From: Amia ocellicauda
Taxonomy: Eukaryota > Chordata > Actinopteri > Amiiformes > Amiidae
Direction of reading: 5' to 3'
Assembly: GCF_036373705.1 (NCBI RefSeq)
Contig: NC_089863.1
Coordinates: 10,055,857 to 10,119,856 of the forward strand
DNA length: 64,000 nucleotides
The number at the start of each line of letters is the position of its first letter. The first letter of the stretch is position 1. The notes below the pieces were generated by a model, which worked only from the letters and a program-made list of their open reading frames with translations, had not been told where the DNA came from and made no database searches. Position numbers and translations under genes: made by a program. Of the stretch, positions 11,077 through 22,148 are shown one piece after another.

Positions 11077-14000
11077 CGGGGTTAATACAGACACTACAGC
11101 ACATTAACACTGCACTGAGAGAGAGGGTTAATACAGACACACTGACTGACTGAACACTACAGCACATTAACACTGCACTGAGAGAGAGAGGGTTAATACA
11201 GACACACTGACTGACTGAACACTACAGCACATTAACACTGCACTGAGAGAGAGAGGGTTAATACAGACACACTGACTGACTGAACACTACAGCACATTAA
11301 CACTGCACTGAGAGAGAGGATTAATACAGACACACTGACTGAACACTACAGCACATTAACACTGCACTGAGAGAGAGAGAGGGTTAATACAGACACACTG
11401 ACTGAACACTACAGCACATTAACACTGCACTGAGAGAGAGAGGGTTAATACAGACACACTGAACACTACAGCACATTAACACTGCACTGAGAGAGAGAGG
11501 GTTAATACAGACACTGACTGAACACTACAGCACATTAACACTGCACTGAGAGAGAGAGGGTTAATATAGACACACTGACTGAACACTACAGCACATTAAC
11601 ACTGCACTGAGAGAGAGAGGGTTAATACAGACACTGACTGAACACTACAGCACATTAACACTGCACTGAGAGAGAGAGGGTTAATACAGACACACTGACT
11701 GACTGAACACTACAGCACATTAACACTGCACTGAGAGAGAGAGGGTTAATACAGACACACTGACTGAACACTACAGCACATTAACACTGCACTGAGAGAG
11801 AGAGGGTTAATACAGACACTGACTGAACACTACAGCACATTAACACTGCACTGAGAGAGAGAGGGTTAATACAGACACACTGACTGAACACTACAGCACA
11901 TTAACACTGCACTGAGAGAGAGAGGGTTAATACAGACACACTGACTGACTGAACACTACAGCACATTAACACTGCACTGAGAGAGAGAGGGTTAATACAG
12001 ACACACTGACTGAACACTACAGCACATTAACACTGCACTGAGAGAGAGAGGGGTAATACAGACACACTGAACACTACAGCACATTAACACTGCACTGAGG
12101 TCAGAGATGAACAATTGGACTCACTCTTTTGGATCCAGACTTTCCACTGTTTCAATCACTCCATCCTCCACGAACTGGGACTGAGTCCTGAGAGAGAGAG
12201 TGAGAGCGAAAGAAGATTGGGCAGACATATAGAGAGATACACAGAGAGTGGGAAAGGGGGATAGAGAGATGGAGGGGAGAGAGAGAGAGAGAGAAGGGAG
12301 ATGGAGGTGTCAGATGAATTATTAATAAATGCTGAGGTGAAGATGACACAGCTCTGAGAGAGAGGGAGTTCATACAGACATTAACCCCCAAAGACAGACA
12401 GAGAAAGAGACAGCAAGACAGAGATAGACAGACAAACAGACAGACAGAAAGTAGTGTTACCTGTCCAAGGTTCTGTGCTGTGGCTGATTGGACATGGACT
12501 CCTAAATACAGAGACACAGTTGGTCAGACATGATGAGTCAATAAGAGACTATCAATCAAACAAAGCCAATCAGATGCAACCAATCAACCAACAAACTAAA
12601 TTATACAATTAAGTCATTGGCCAACAAGCACATTTAAACAATTAGTGCAATTAAACCAACGGAAACCAATTAAGATTTCAGCCGGGTGCTCCAATTACAA
12701 CCAACCAACAATCACTCAGTCAGCCCAACGTAAAGAAATGGACCCAACTGAGATTAAGCTAATTCACCGAGTGGCAGACTGACCAAGGTGCCGGGGGGGG
12801 TGTCCCCGGCTCCGTGGTTGGCGGGCACCATGGTGACGGCCCCGGGCTCGTTGAGGTGGGCGAAGGGGTTGATGGTCTGCCAGGACTGCAGGTACTGAGA
12901 CATCCTGACCGAAGCGCGCAGCCGCTTCCTGCGCCTGCCCCCCTGGCCCTGAACTGCTTCCGCCTGACCTGTGTCTTCCTCCTGATCCTCAGAAGGAATG
13001 GACAGAGACGACTTGTACTCCTGCACAGAGAGAGAGAGAGAGAGAAAGAGAGGAAGAGTGTTTGTGTATGAGTGTTTCTTTGAGAGTATGTGTGAGTCAG
13101 TGTGTGAGTGTGTTTGTGAGAGTGTGTGACAGAAGCCCACCCTAGTAGTCTGCCTCTGTGGCACCCCCAGGCTTTGGGGGTCTAAGACCAGGAAGGTGCG
13201 GCGGCCTTCCAGATAGGGGTCCCGACTAGCCCCTTCTCCCTCCTCCACCTGGTACTGCCCTCCCAGGTGATTGAGAGTCTGCTCTGTGATGTGGACCCTC
13301 CTAAGAGAGTGACAGAGAGAGAAGAGTGCAGGAGGGAGGAAAAAGAGAGAAAAAGTGTGAGTAAATCTATTGATCTTAGCGGAGTAGTACTAATGTTGTA
13401 GCATCTTTCTCCCCCCCCCCCTCTCTCTCTCCTTGTCTTCTTCCCTCTCCCTCACCCTCTCTTTCTGTCTGTCTCTCTGTTTGTCTTTCTCACTCTCTCT
13501 CTCCATGTGTCTCTCTCTCACCCCGGCAGGCCCCCCGACTCCATGTGATTGGCCAGCGTGACGTCATGTGACCACACATCGTACTGCCACTTCTGCAGGC
13601 CAATCACGCCGCAGAGGACGTTGCCGCTGTGCACGCCCACCCGCATGCTTATGTCCACCGATGTCGCCTCCCGCAGGTGACTGGTGGAGAGAGGGAGGGA
13701 GGGAGAAGGAGACAGGAAGGGAGGGAGGGGGTGAGAGGCGATCTCTCGCTGATAAACACACATGATGTGACAGGAAATGAGACAGAGACGGAGACACAAA
13801 TAACCAGAGAGAGAGACAGAGAAACTGAAAAAAATTGGGACAGAGACTGACTTGATGGCATTACACATGTCCAGGCCCATCTGGACGCAGTTGCGGGCGT
13901 GGTGAGGGATGGAGTCCGGCAGGCCGGAAACGCAGTAATAGCAGTCGCCCAGGATCTTAATCCGCAAGCACTCGTTCTTCTGCACAAGTTGGGAGAGGGG

Positions 14001-14998
14001 GAGGAAGGAGAGAGAAAGAGGGTTAGTGGCAGGACTCGGACCGAGACACACAACAGGAGAGAGAGACGACAGCTGGCACCACATCACAATAAAGCTCCGC
14101 CCACCTTAGCGATGTCATCGAACTTTCCGAACAGCTTGTTGAGCATGCCCACCAGCTCCTGGGGGGTACAGGAGCCCGCTAGCCGGGTGAACCCGACGAT
14201 GTCTGCGTACAGGATACTGAGAGAGAGAGAGAGAGAGAGTTAGTACACAGTACAGTACAGTGTGACAGTGTGTGTAGAGCACAGCACAGTGCCGCTGGGT
14301 TGTACCTGACATCCTTGTGCTGGCGGATGTACAGGCTGTGGAAGTTGTGCGAGTCCTTGTTGGACGTGCTCTCCGACAGCCGCTGTAGTATCTCTGTCTT
14401 CATCTCTATGGCGATGTACCGCGGCAGCACTGAGAGGAGGAGGTGTTCCTGAGAGAGAGAGAGAGAGAGAGAGGGGCGAGAGGGCTGTGTGTGAGTGTGA
14501 ATCTGAGTGTCAGCACGTGTGCATGTGTGTGTGTGTGTATGTGTGTGTGTGTGTGTGTGCGTGTGTTGTCTTGCCTGTTGCCGTTTCTTGTAGACCAGCT
14601 GCATGCGGGTCCGGTCGTAGCGCTCGGCCTCGCCGCAGGACTTGCGCTTGGCCCTCTCGGTCAGCGTGCGGTGTACTACCCCCACCGCGTTACCACACAC
14701 GAACACCAGTGCGTTTGCCACCAGCTGGGGAGGGGATTTATAAGAATTCAAACACTGACTGATACACTATTAGAGTGTGGGTGTGGGTGTGTGTGTATGT
14801 ATGTGGAGGGTGGGTGTATGTGTGAGAGTGTGCATGTCAGCGCATCACATCCTGTGTCGTTAACTGATTATACTCAGGGATGATCCTGTGTGATAAAGTC
14901 TCTCGCTCTCTCTCATTTGTTTAGTATTTGCGTTTTACCTTTCGATGTCAGAAATACGTCAACACCCTGAGGTAATGCGAACACAGTCACACACACAC

Positions 14999-15032
<34 letters not shown>

Positions 15033-16311
15033 ACCTGTGAGGCGAGATCGGGGAACTGTGGGGACCTGAGAGGGACGAAGATGCTGATGACGAGGACGTA
15101 GGAGACGGACGTGCCGATGCCGAACAGCAGGGCCCAGCCCAGGGACAGCGGCAGCACAGTGTACACTGACACTGACAGGAACAGGAAGAATGCCACCTGG
15201 AGAACACACAGGGGTTAATACGGCACACACACACACACACACTCACACAGGGGGTTAATACAGCACACACACACTCATTCCAACTCACCTGGTCCCAGGC
15301 GGTGACCGGCCCCCCCGTGAAGGTGAGGATGATGGCGGTGATGCAGAGCTCCGCCCACACGGCCACACCCAGTGCCCCCCCGCAGCGCCGCATCACGGGC
15401 AGCCAGGGTAGAGTGGCCAGCAGGGCGGTGCTCAAACACAGAGTCACACACACCACTGACAGCCCCCCGGCATGCACAGCCCCCGTCTGAGGGAGAGAGG
15501 GGATTAATACACACTCTGATTGACTGCCTGACACACTCACCCTGTGAACTGACCACTCCCTCACACACACACTGACACACTGACACTTTGACATGATCAC
15601 TCCCTCACACACACAAACTGACGCACTGACACTCTGATCTGACCACTCCTTCACACACACTGACACACTCACCCTCTGTGTGGCTCCGTACAGCACGATG
15701 ACACTGATACACAGTGCCACGGTGAGCAGCAGGCCAGAGAGCATGATGGGGGTCTCCTCGGTGCAGCGCACACTGCCACCCCTCAGCACCTTCACTACGC
15801 GCTGCCCTCGTCTCCCCAGCACCCCCCCTTGGCGTGACACAGCCCTCCCAATGTTGGGCCTGGGGATGACCGAGAACCTGGGCACGGTGTCTCCTCTTCG
15901 GCGGGGGAAACTGGGCGGGCGCAGAGCTACCCCATCAGTGCTACTGCCTCCCGGCCCATCCCCCATGCCATTCTCCATCAGACCTGGCAAGTTGGGGGGT
16001 GCTGGGTCCATGTCTCTGTGTGTCTCTGCTTCATGACATGTCTCTGTGTCTGCGTGTGTCCCTGTGGGTGTCTCTGTGTCTGTCTCTTTGGGTGTCTGTG
16101 TGTCAGAGACAGGGACAATGTCAATGGAGTCAGTGACATTATCAGTATCGCTGCTCCTGACGGTCTCGGGGGTGTTATTGGGATTCCCGTCACTTCCCTC
16201 CCCATCCCGCTGTCTTCCTGCAATGGGGGTGTCTGTTTCTGCAGGGTTGAGAGGAGCGGGCTCAGTTTTAGGGTCTCCCTCCTTGACTGTGAGTCTGGGG
16301 TCTACTGGCAT
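6926..16311 (-). CDS. adcy4: Membrane adenylyl cyclase, type 4-like; complete 25-exon gene
   Basis: The enzyme makes cAMP from ATP at the plasma membrane. Twenty-five exons join in frame to 1234 residues: 16311-15673, 15486-15289, 15196-15035, 14724-14575, 14448-14306, 14216-14105, 13979-13852, 13680-13522, 13300-13141, 13020-12784, 12501-12461, 12187-12125, 11030-10961, 10702-10605, 10188-10104, 9801-9664, 9505-9425, 9330-9152, 8911-8827, 8724-8566, 8072-7926, 7802-7695, 7546-7432, 7292-7168 and 7048-6926. A disordered N-terminus of about 185 residues precedes two six-helix blocks. C1a carries [13 protein letters not shown] and [11 protein letters not shown], which hold the metal-binding aspartates. 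C2a carries [20 protein letters not shown] and [20 protein letters not shown]. The end, [16 protein letters not shown], and the segment PGVLKEPK fit the ADCY2/4/7 group. ADCY4 is chosen because RIPK3, KHNYN and a cerebellin follow, as in human. NVT and NQS sequons lie in the second extracellular loop. Intron 4 uses a GC donor. Confidence 0.9.
8160..8565 (+). repeat. Degenerate GTCAGTGTGTCA repeat in ADCY4 intron 20
   Basis: About 400 bp of diverged CAGTCAGT, GTGTCAGTGCATC and GTGTTGGTGTG units sits between the exons ending at 8566 and starting at 8072. It looks like an old, decayed member of the same CAGT family as the larger arrays, here in antisense orientation to the gene. Confidence 0.75.
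10240..10560. repeat. Dispersed fish-type intronic repeat with GTCCCCA ends and a GT microsatellite
   Basis: Contains TGTGGGGACATTGTC, GAGTCCCCATGAG, GGTTAGGTTTAGGGTTAG and GGAAAGTCCCCACAAGG, bounded by GT-rich runs. I recognise this as a common dispersed sequence in fish introns next to GT microsatellites. Its class is uncertain. It lies in ADCY4 intron 14 and replaces part of an otherwise short intron. Confidence 0.5.
11039..11068 (-). repeat. (CT)n microsatellite forming the acceptor of ADCY4 exon 13
   Basis: A GA run on the plus strand reads in gene sense as a long CT tract, preceded by TATTAACC and ended by CGCTCAG. It is the polypyrimidine tract of the true splice acceptor at 11031. 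Confidence 0.8.
11085..12098 (-). repeat. Minisatellite of splice-acceptor-like units in ADCY4 intron 12 (about 17 copies)
   Basis: The unit is about 57-65 bp. In gene sense it reads AGTGCAGTGTTAATG, TGCTGTAGTGTTCAGTCAG, TGTGTCTGTATTAACC and CTCTCTCTC in that order, followed by the next unit's AGTGCAG. Length variants differ mainly in the number of AGTC steps and CT pairs. Each unit holds TATTAAC, a pyrimidine tract and CAG in the order of a 3' splice site. The array fills nearly the whole intron between exons 12 and 13. The same unit makes up the array at 31825-33535. Confidence 0.95.
12296..12354 (-). repeat. Dispersed 60-bp repeat, copy 1
   Basis: Reads on the minus strand GAGCTGTGTCATCTTCACC, then CAGCATTTATTAATAATTC, then ATCTGACACCTCCATCTCC. 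It is almost identical to 20391-20450 on the plus strand. It sits in ADCY4 intron 11. Its origin is unknown; it may be part of a short interspersed element. Confidence 0.7.
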
Positions 16312-16401
16312 TGTCGGCCTGTCTGTCTGCTTGTGTGATATTGTCTCTTTGTCTCTCTGTGAAACAGTTCTGTATTAATTTAACAGAAATTACATTCAAA
16401 A

Positions 16402-16448
<47 letters not shown>

Positions 16449-17190
16449 ATGTCTTTATTCCCCAGTCTCGAACAATCCTGGAGAGCGAATTTGGGAAGAG
16501 ATCAATTTTGTAGTTTCAGGGAGAACTAGAAAAAAACAACAATCGGTGCAGGAGAAATCCTTCTCTCAGACCAAGTAGAACCAAATGTTCTTGTGCTTCA
16601 TTTCCCTGGCCCCCTCCCTGTTCCTCCGCAGCTCCGGGAGGGGGGGGGAGATTTCAATGACGTACACTCCCTGCCTATGGTCCCCTCTAGGGAGCAGGGG
16701 TCATGCTCAGGGAAGACGTCATGGGTGCAGTTGTGTAGTTGTATAGTTGTGTAGGCGCACAGGGGCTGGGTTGCCTGTAAGAGACACAGTTGATAATCAG
16801 TTTACACTGTCACACTTACTGACTGACTGACTGACTGATTCACAGACTTTTCTTACTCTTTCTTTCTCTTCTAAACTCAACCTTCTATCTTGCCTTTCCT
16901 CTCCCCTCTCTCCTCTCTCTCCCCTACCCCACCTTTTCTCTCAGGCACAGTATCAGTGGTTAGGATTGATCTCACACATTTCCCCACAGGAACAGACTGA
17001 CAATGGGCAGCATTGTCTGTTATAGGCAAATTCACTCACTCACACACACTCACTCACTCTCACATGCACACACACACACACACAAACACATAGAGCCAGG
17101 CAAAGCAGGCACAGACTCTTTCTCCCTCTCTGTCTGTTTATCTCTTTATCTCTTTCTATTTCTGTCTTGACCCTCTGCAAATTTGCATGT
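16312..17190. other. ADCY4 upstream region; no exon recognised
   Basis: Holds a (CT)n microsatellite at 16403-16442 and otherwise unremarkable sequence. An untranslated ADCY4 exon could lie here, but I see no convincing donor/acceptor pair. Confidence 0.4.
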
Positions 17191-17204
17191 ACGCATCTCT
17201 CTCA

Positions 17205-18768
17205 GTGACTGTTACACTGACTGATACACTGACTGACTTGACTGACTGACTGATACACTGACTGACTGACTGACTGACTGACACACCGACTGACCGTTAC
17301 ACTGACTGACTGACTGATACACTGACTGACTGACTGACTGACACACAGACTGACTGATTGACTGATACACCGACTGACTGACTGACTGACTGACTGACAC
17401 ACTGACTGACTGACTGACACACCGACTGACTGACTGACTGACACACTGACTGACTGACTGACTGACACACTGACACACTGACTGACTGACTGACTGACTG
17501 ACACACTGACTGACTGACTGACACACTGACTGACTGACTGACTGACTGACACACTGACTGACTGATACACCGACTGACTGACTGACTGACACACTGACTG
17601 ACTGACTGACACACTGACTGACTGACTGACTGACACACTGACACACTGACTGACTGACTGACTGACACACTGACTGACTGATACACCGACTGACTGACTG
17701 ACTGACACACTGACTGACTGACTGACACACTGACTGACTGACTGACTGACTGACTGACACACTGACACACTGACTGACTGACTGACACACTGACTGACTG
17801 ACTGACTGACACACTGATACACTGACTGACTGACTGACTGACACACTGACTGACTGATACACCGACTGACTGACTGACTGACACACTGACTGACTGACTG
17901 ACACACTGACTGACTGACTGACTGACTGACTGACACACTGACACACTGACTGACTGACTGACTGACACACTGACACACTGACTGACTGACTGACTGACAC
18001 ACTGACTGACTGACTGACACACTGACTGACTGACTGACTGACACACTGACACACTGACTGACTGACTGACTGACACACTGACTGACTGACTGACTGACTG
18101 ACTGACTGACACACTGACTGACTGATATACTGACTGACTGACTGACTGACTGACTGATACACCGACTGACTGACTGACACACTGACTGACTGACTGACAC
18201 ACTGACTGACTGACTGACACACTGACTGACTGACTGACTGACTGACACACTGACACACTGACTGACTGACTGACTGACTGACACACTGACACACTGACTG
18301 ACACACTGACTGACTGACTGACTGACTGACACACTGACACACTGACTGACTGACTGACTGACTGACTGACTGATACACCGACTGACTGATACACTGACTG
18401 ACTGACTGACTGACTGACTGACTGATACACCGACTGACTGACTGACTGATACACCGACTGACTGATTGACTGACTGATACACCAACTAACTGACTGACTG
18501 ACTGATACAGACACACTGATTGATTGATTGATTGATTGATTGATACACCGACTGACTGATACACTGACTGACTGACTGACTGACTGACTGACTGACTGAT
18601 ACACCGACTGACTGACTGACTGACTGATACACCAACTAACTGACTGACTGACTGATACAGACACACTGATTGATTGATTGATAGATACACAGACTGATTG
18701 ATTAATATACTGACTGATTGGTTGATTGGTTGATTGATTGATAGATACACTGACTGATTGATACACCG
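17205..18768 (-). repeat. Large CTGA/CACACTGA satellite-like array upstream of ADCY4
   Basis: About 1.56 kb of CTGACTGACTGACACACTGA units with CTGATACACCGACTGA variants. It grades at its right end into GATTGATTGATAGATACAC. The array is open in three frames on the minus strand, but the products are only [11 protein letters not shown] repeats. It is the biggest member of the CAGT/CTGA repeat family in the window. Confidence 0.95.
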
Positions 18769-18779
18769 ACTATGCATTT

Positions 18780-19510
18780 ACTTCAAATGTATTGCATGTG
18801 ATACTGTTACTGCTAGACTAATATTACTACTACTAACAATAACATAATTAATACTATTAAATTTGCTACTACTAATAATGCTTTTAAAGTAATATTACTA
18901 CCACTGCCTCCACTACTACTATTACTATAAATAAATAAATAATACTCAAATAACTTACGTCTGGTTTGTGCTGTAGGTTTTATTCCAGCTGTAGCGTCGA
19001 AAACGTGTAATTAACAGCAATGAACAGCAATAACAGCAACAGCAACATCAATCATGGTTTGATGTGTAAACTAATCCCACCCAGCCACTTTAAGTCCGTC
19101 TTCCGGGGGTCGGACCTGCAGACGAGTGAGCGACTGACGAGCTCGCTAACTCGCACTGTCTCGTTTATCTCTTCATCTCTCGCGTCTTCCTCCCTTCCTT
19201 CCTTCCTTTCTCTCTCTCTCTCCCCATCGCTCCGCACTGTTCGGATGTATTACTACTGTACTGTAGTGCCCAATCAGCCAGCCAGTCAGCTTGTCCGTAT
19301 GAACTTCTCTTCCACTCTCTCTCTCTCTCCCCCCCTTTTCTTGCTGGTTCTCCTTCTCAGGTGTTGTAACGTGTAATTTAACACTGCTGAACAACGAGGT
19401 CTCTCTCTCTCTCTCTCTTTCCCTCTCTCCACCCCTTCTCTCTTCCTTCCTATCCCAGATTCCAATGCCCCATCTTCCGATTGCGATTACAGAGGCAACA
19501 CACTAATCTC

Positions 19511-19554
<44 letters not shown>

Positions 19555-20390
19555 GTCTGTGTCTCTCAAACACTTACTCTAACTTTCTGTTTTGTCGTGC
19601 GATGCTATTTTGTGCTTTCGGCTTTGAATAAATGCATACATACAGTTTAAAGTGTGAAAAGAAACACGCTTTGTCCCTCTGCCCCGCTCTTTCTCTCTAA
19701 ATCCAGGTGATTTTTGTATTTCGGGTAGTCCGCACTCCGCCCGTCTGACCGGTTCCTCCGCTCATCATTGTGGCGCGGATTGCTCGAATACTTCTGGCGG
19801 GGGTGTAGTGTGACGCCGGCGGGGCGGAATGGCAGCTGTGTCGGGCTATTGTTACTATTGTTATCGGAAAGTAAACATGATAATGGGACATCTCAACTCA
19901 CACACACACAGAAGAGTACAGAGAGTGAGAGGGATAAAAACAGAGGGAAACGCACGAGAGAGGGAGAGAGGTACAGGCACATGCCTAGACTGCTCATTCT
20001 AATACGACAGGGCGTGTGCACGCAGTCTGATAACAGAAACAGACAGACTGCTATAAACAGTCAGACAGATGCACTCCCTGCGCACAGTGGAATGTGTCCA
20101 GGATGTAATTAGCCCAGTGTGTGTCTTAATTAAAGGTTTCCTCATTCTCAGGAGGAGAGGGGGTTAATTAGTGTCTTAATGAGGACTGCAGCCTTCAGGA
20201 GACTGACCCCGGGTCTCTCACCCAGAGAGACAGAAGGTTCTTATCTCTTTCTGTTTCTTCCTCTACTCGCCTTACCCTCCCACCATATTTATACCTCTGT
20301 TTCCATTTTTTTCTCTTCCTCTTCTTTCTTTCCTTCTATTAGCATCTGTAACTCTCTCGCTCGGTAATGGGTGTGCTGTGCATTGTGACT
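18780..20390. other. Intergenic, low-complexity islands only
   Basis: Contains CT-rich runs at 19194-19222 and 19512-19552. At 19240-19375 there is a segment that resembles the end of KHNYN intron 4: CTGTAGTG, then CCAGTCAGCTTGTC, GTATGAACTTCTC and TTCTCAG. It could be a real acceptor of an unseen 5' UTR exon. No coding exon is supported. Confidence 0.4.
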
Positions 20391-20450
20391 GAGCTGTGTC
20401 ATCTTCACCTCAGCATTTATTAATAATTCATCTGACACCTCCATCTCCCT
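20391..20450 (+). repeat. Dispersed 60-bp repeat, copy 2
   Basis: Matches the reverse complement of 12296-12354 almost base for base. An ATT trinucleotide run (20498-20553) follows about 50 bp later. Confidence 0.7.
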
Positions 20451-20497
20451 CCTCTCTCTCTTATATCCCTATCATCTTTCTGCGTCTCCCCTCATAC

Positions 20498-20498
20498 A

Positions 20499-20553
<55 letters not shown>
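20498..20553. repeat. (ATT)n microsatellite
   Basis: About 18 pure TTA/ATT repeats in the ADCY4-KHNYN intergenic region. Confidence 0.95.
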
Positions 20554-20734
20554 GCACCATAATCATTTAGTCTTCAGTGAGAATAGCTTAGGACATACAA
20601 TACGGAATAGAACAGGTGTAAACAGCAGTCTCACTTCAGTACTGTGATGTCATAACTCTGAATAATGACCACATTGTGCTCTACAAGACTGGCGGTGTTT
20701 GATATCAAGACTATGCCCACTCTCTCTCCTCCCC

Positions 20735-20736
20735 TC

Positions 20737-20784
<48 letters not shown>

Positions 20785-20925
20785 GGCTGCACCCATCTCA
20801 TTCCTTCTCTCCACCTACCACTCCCCCCAGGGCGTATCAGTGTCAGTGTTTGTGCATGTGCAGGTGTGTTTGTGTGTGTGTGTGTGTGTGTGTACAGGTG
20901 TGTCTGTAGCACAGTACAGTCTACT
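20735..20925 (+). repeat. CT tract plus duplicated segment shared with KHNYN intron 1
   Basis: A (CT)n run at 20738-20781 is followed by TCCACCTACCACTCCCCCCAG, here split for length as TCCACCTACCACTC and CCCCCAG, then GT-rich sequence, GTACAGGTGTGT and GTAGCACAGTACAG. The same order occurs at 24490-24600 in KHNYN intron 1. The segment is therefore a local dispersed duplication of about 110 bp. Confidence 0.65.
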
Positions 20926-20940
20926 CACACAGCCCAGTCA

Positions 20941-21010
20941 CTACAGTCAATTCAATTCAATTCGAATTTGCTTTATTTGGCATGACAAACAGGAGTAATA
21001 TTGTGTTGGC
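20941..21010 (-). repeat. 3' tail of a non-LTR retrotransposon
   Basis: On the minus strand this reads CTGCTTTGCCAACAC, ATGCCAAATAAAGC and AATTCGAATTGAATTG. It is the same tail as at 99-195 and 28555-28615, in opposite orientation. Confidence 0.6.
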
Positions 21011-21375
21011 AAAGCAGTTTTTACACATAACATACAATTAAACTGAATAACAAGAATAACTGTAAAGTAAATATATACATGATAATTATAGTAAACTATA
21101 CAAATAAAATAAAATGCATCAGGTTATATACATATGCACCAATATGGCACAGCAGTCTAGTTGTCTAGCTGTCTGTCGTCCTCTTGTGGTGATAGTGCAC
21201 TATCATTGCTCTTTAGAAGCTAAGCTCTGTTGTGTTACTCATCCTTCGTCAGTTGTCGATGTCAAGTCGCTTCTCTGCTGTATGTTAAGTCTTACTGAAT
21301 GTCAGTCACATCTTATACTACTGCTATTCCTACTATTAACACGAATGTCGTTATTACATATGTAATTACTATACA

Positions 21376-21384
<9 letters not shown>

Positions 21385-21407
<23 letters not shown>

Positions 21408-21424
21408 ATAATAATAATAATAAT
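21385..21424. repeat. (CTA)n/(ATA)n microsatellite
   Basis: About eleven CTA/ACT trinucleotides run directly into ATA repeats. This is simple sequence only. Confidence 0.85.
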
Positions 21425-21641
21425 ATCAATACCCAGTCCACTGTGCCGCGTGTACAACTTGGTGTCTGGAAGGAAACATGATGTCATCGGAATTTCCCCA
21501 TCCTCTCGAAGACTCAGCAACCAACCAGAAAAGCAGGCTGAGGCATTTGGATGGCACTTACCGTACATTTGAGCATAAGAGCTCAAGATTGTTTTACACT
21601 GGGCTGTAATACACTGCAGTGCACTGTGCTCCTCTATGGAC

Positions 21642-22061
21642 GCATATAGAGGACTTCAGTCAAATGCTAATGCAAAATGGAACGTGATTACGCAATCCAA
21701 CATTTGCATAATCACGTTCCATTGATGCACGCATTAGTTGGGACGAAATGCAAATGCATCCATCCCATTTGCACTTGCCTTTTCATATACTAGCACTCAC
21801 ATTCGCTGACAATGTTACAATGCAAAAAGGCAAAAGGTTCGCAGCTTCATGCAATTGCAAGGGGAACGTTGTTTTTCTCTTCACACCGGCATTCGCTTTT
21901 GAATAAAGTCTCCCGTGAAGCGGTTGACTGCGCATTTGGTATAGTGATTGCCATTGAATTTTCATTTCGCCCCAAATAATGCGTGCATAAATGGAACATA
22001 TGGTTATGCAAATCGTGGGATCGCGTTTTGAATTAGCATTTTAATTAAGTCCACTATATGC
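21642..22061. mobile_element. Fold-back element with ~115-bp terminal inverted repeats
   Basis: The left arm begins GCATATAGAGGACTT and continues through CAAATGCTAATGCAAAA, CACGTTCCAT, TGATGCACGCATTAGTTG and GGACGAAATG. The reverse complement of the right arm reads GCATATAGTGGACTT, AAATGCTAATTCAAAA, ATGTTCCAT, TTATGCACGCATTATTTG and GGGCGAAATG. The arms are about 85% alike by eye and surround a short unique loop of about 170 bp. There is no coding capacity. This is typical of a non-autonomous DNA element; the superfamily is not determinable. Confidence 0.7.
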
Positions 22062-22148
22062 TTCCATACTCATCTATCCCTTATGTGGCACTAACACAGA
22101 TACTACTGCTACTGTTACTGTCATCACGTATACTCCCAATACTAATAA

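Noticed and set aside
15293-15586. Plus-strand open frames opposite ADCY4 exons
   Set aside because: They are shadows of GC-rich coding exons on the minus strand, with no domain or splice support.
17202-18777. Open frames of 427-521 codons on the minus strand encoding [11 protein letters not shown] repeats
   Set aside because: They arise from a CTGACTGACACACTGA tandem array whose period has no stop in several frames. Three overlapping frames are open at once, there is no start context and no domain.
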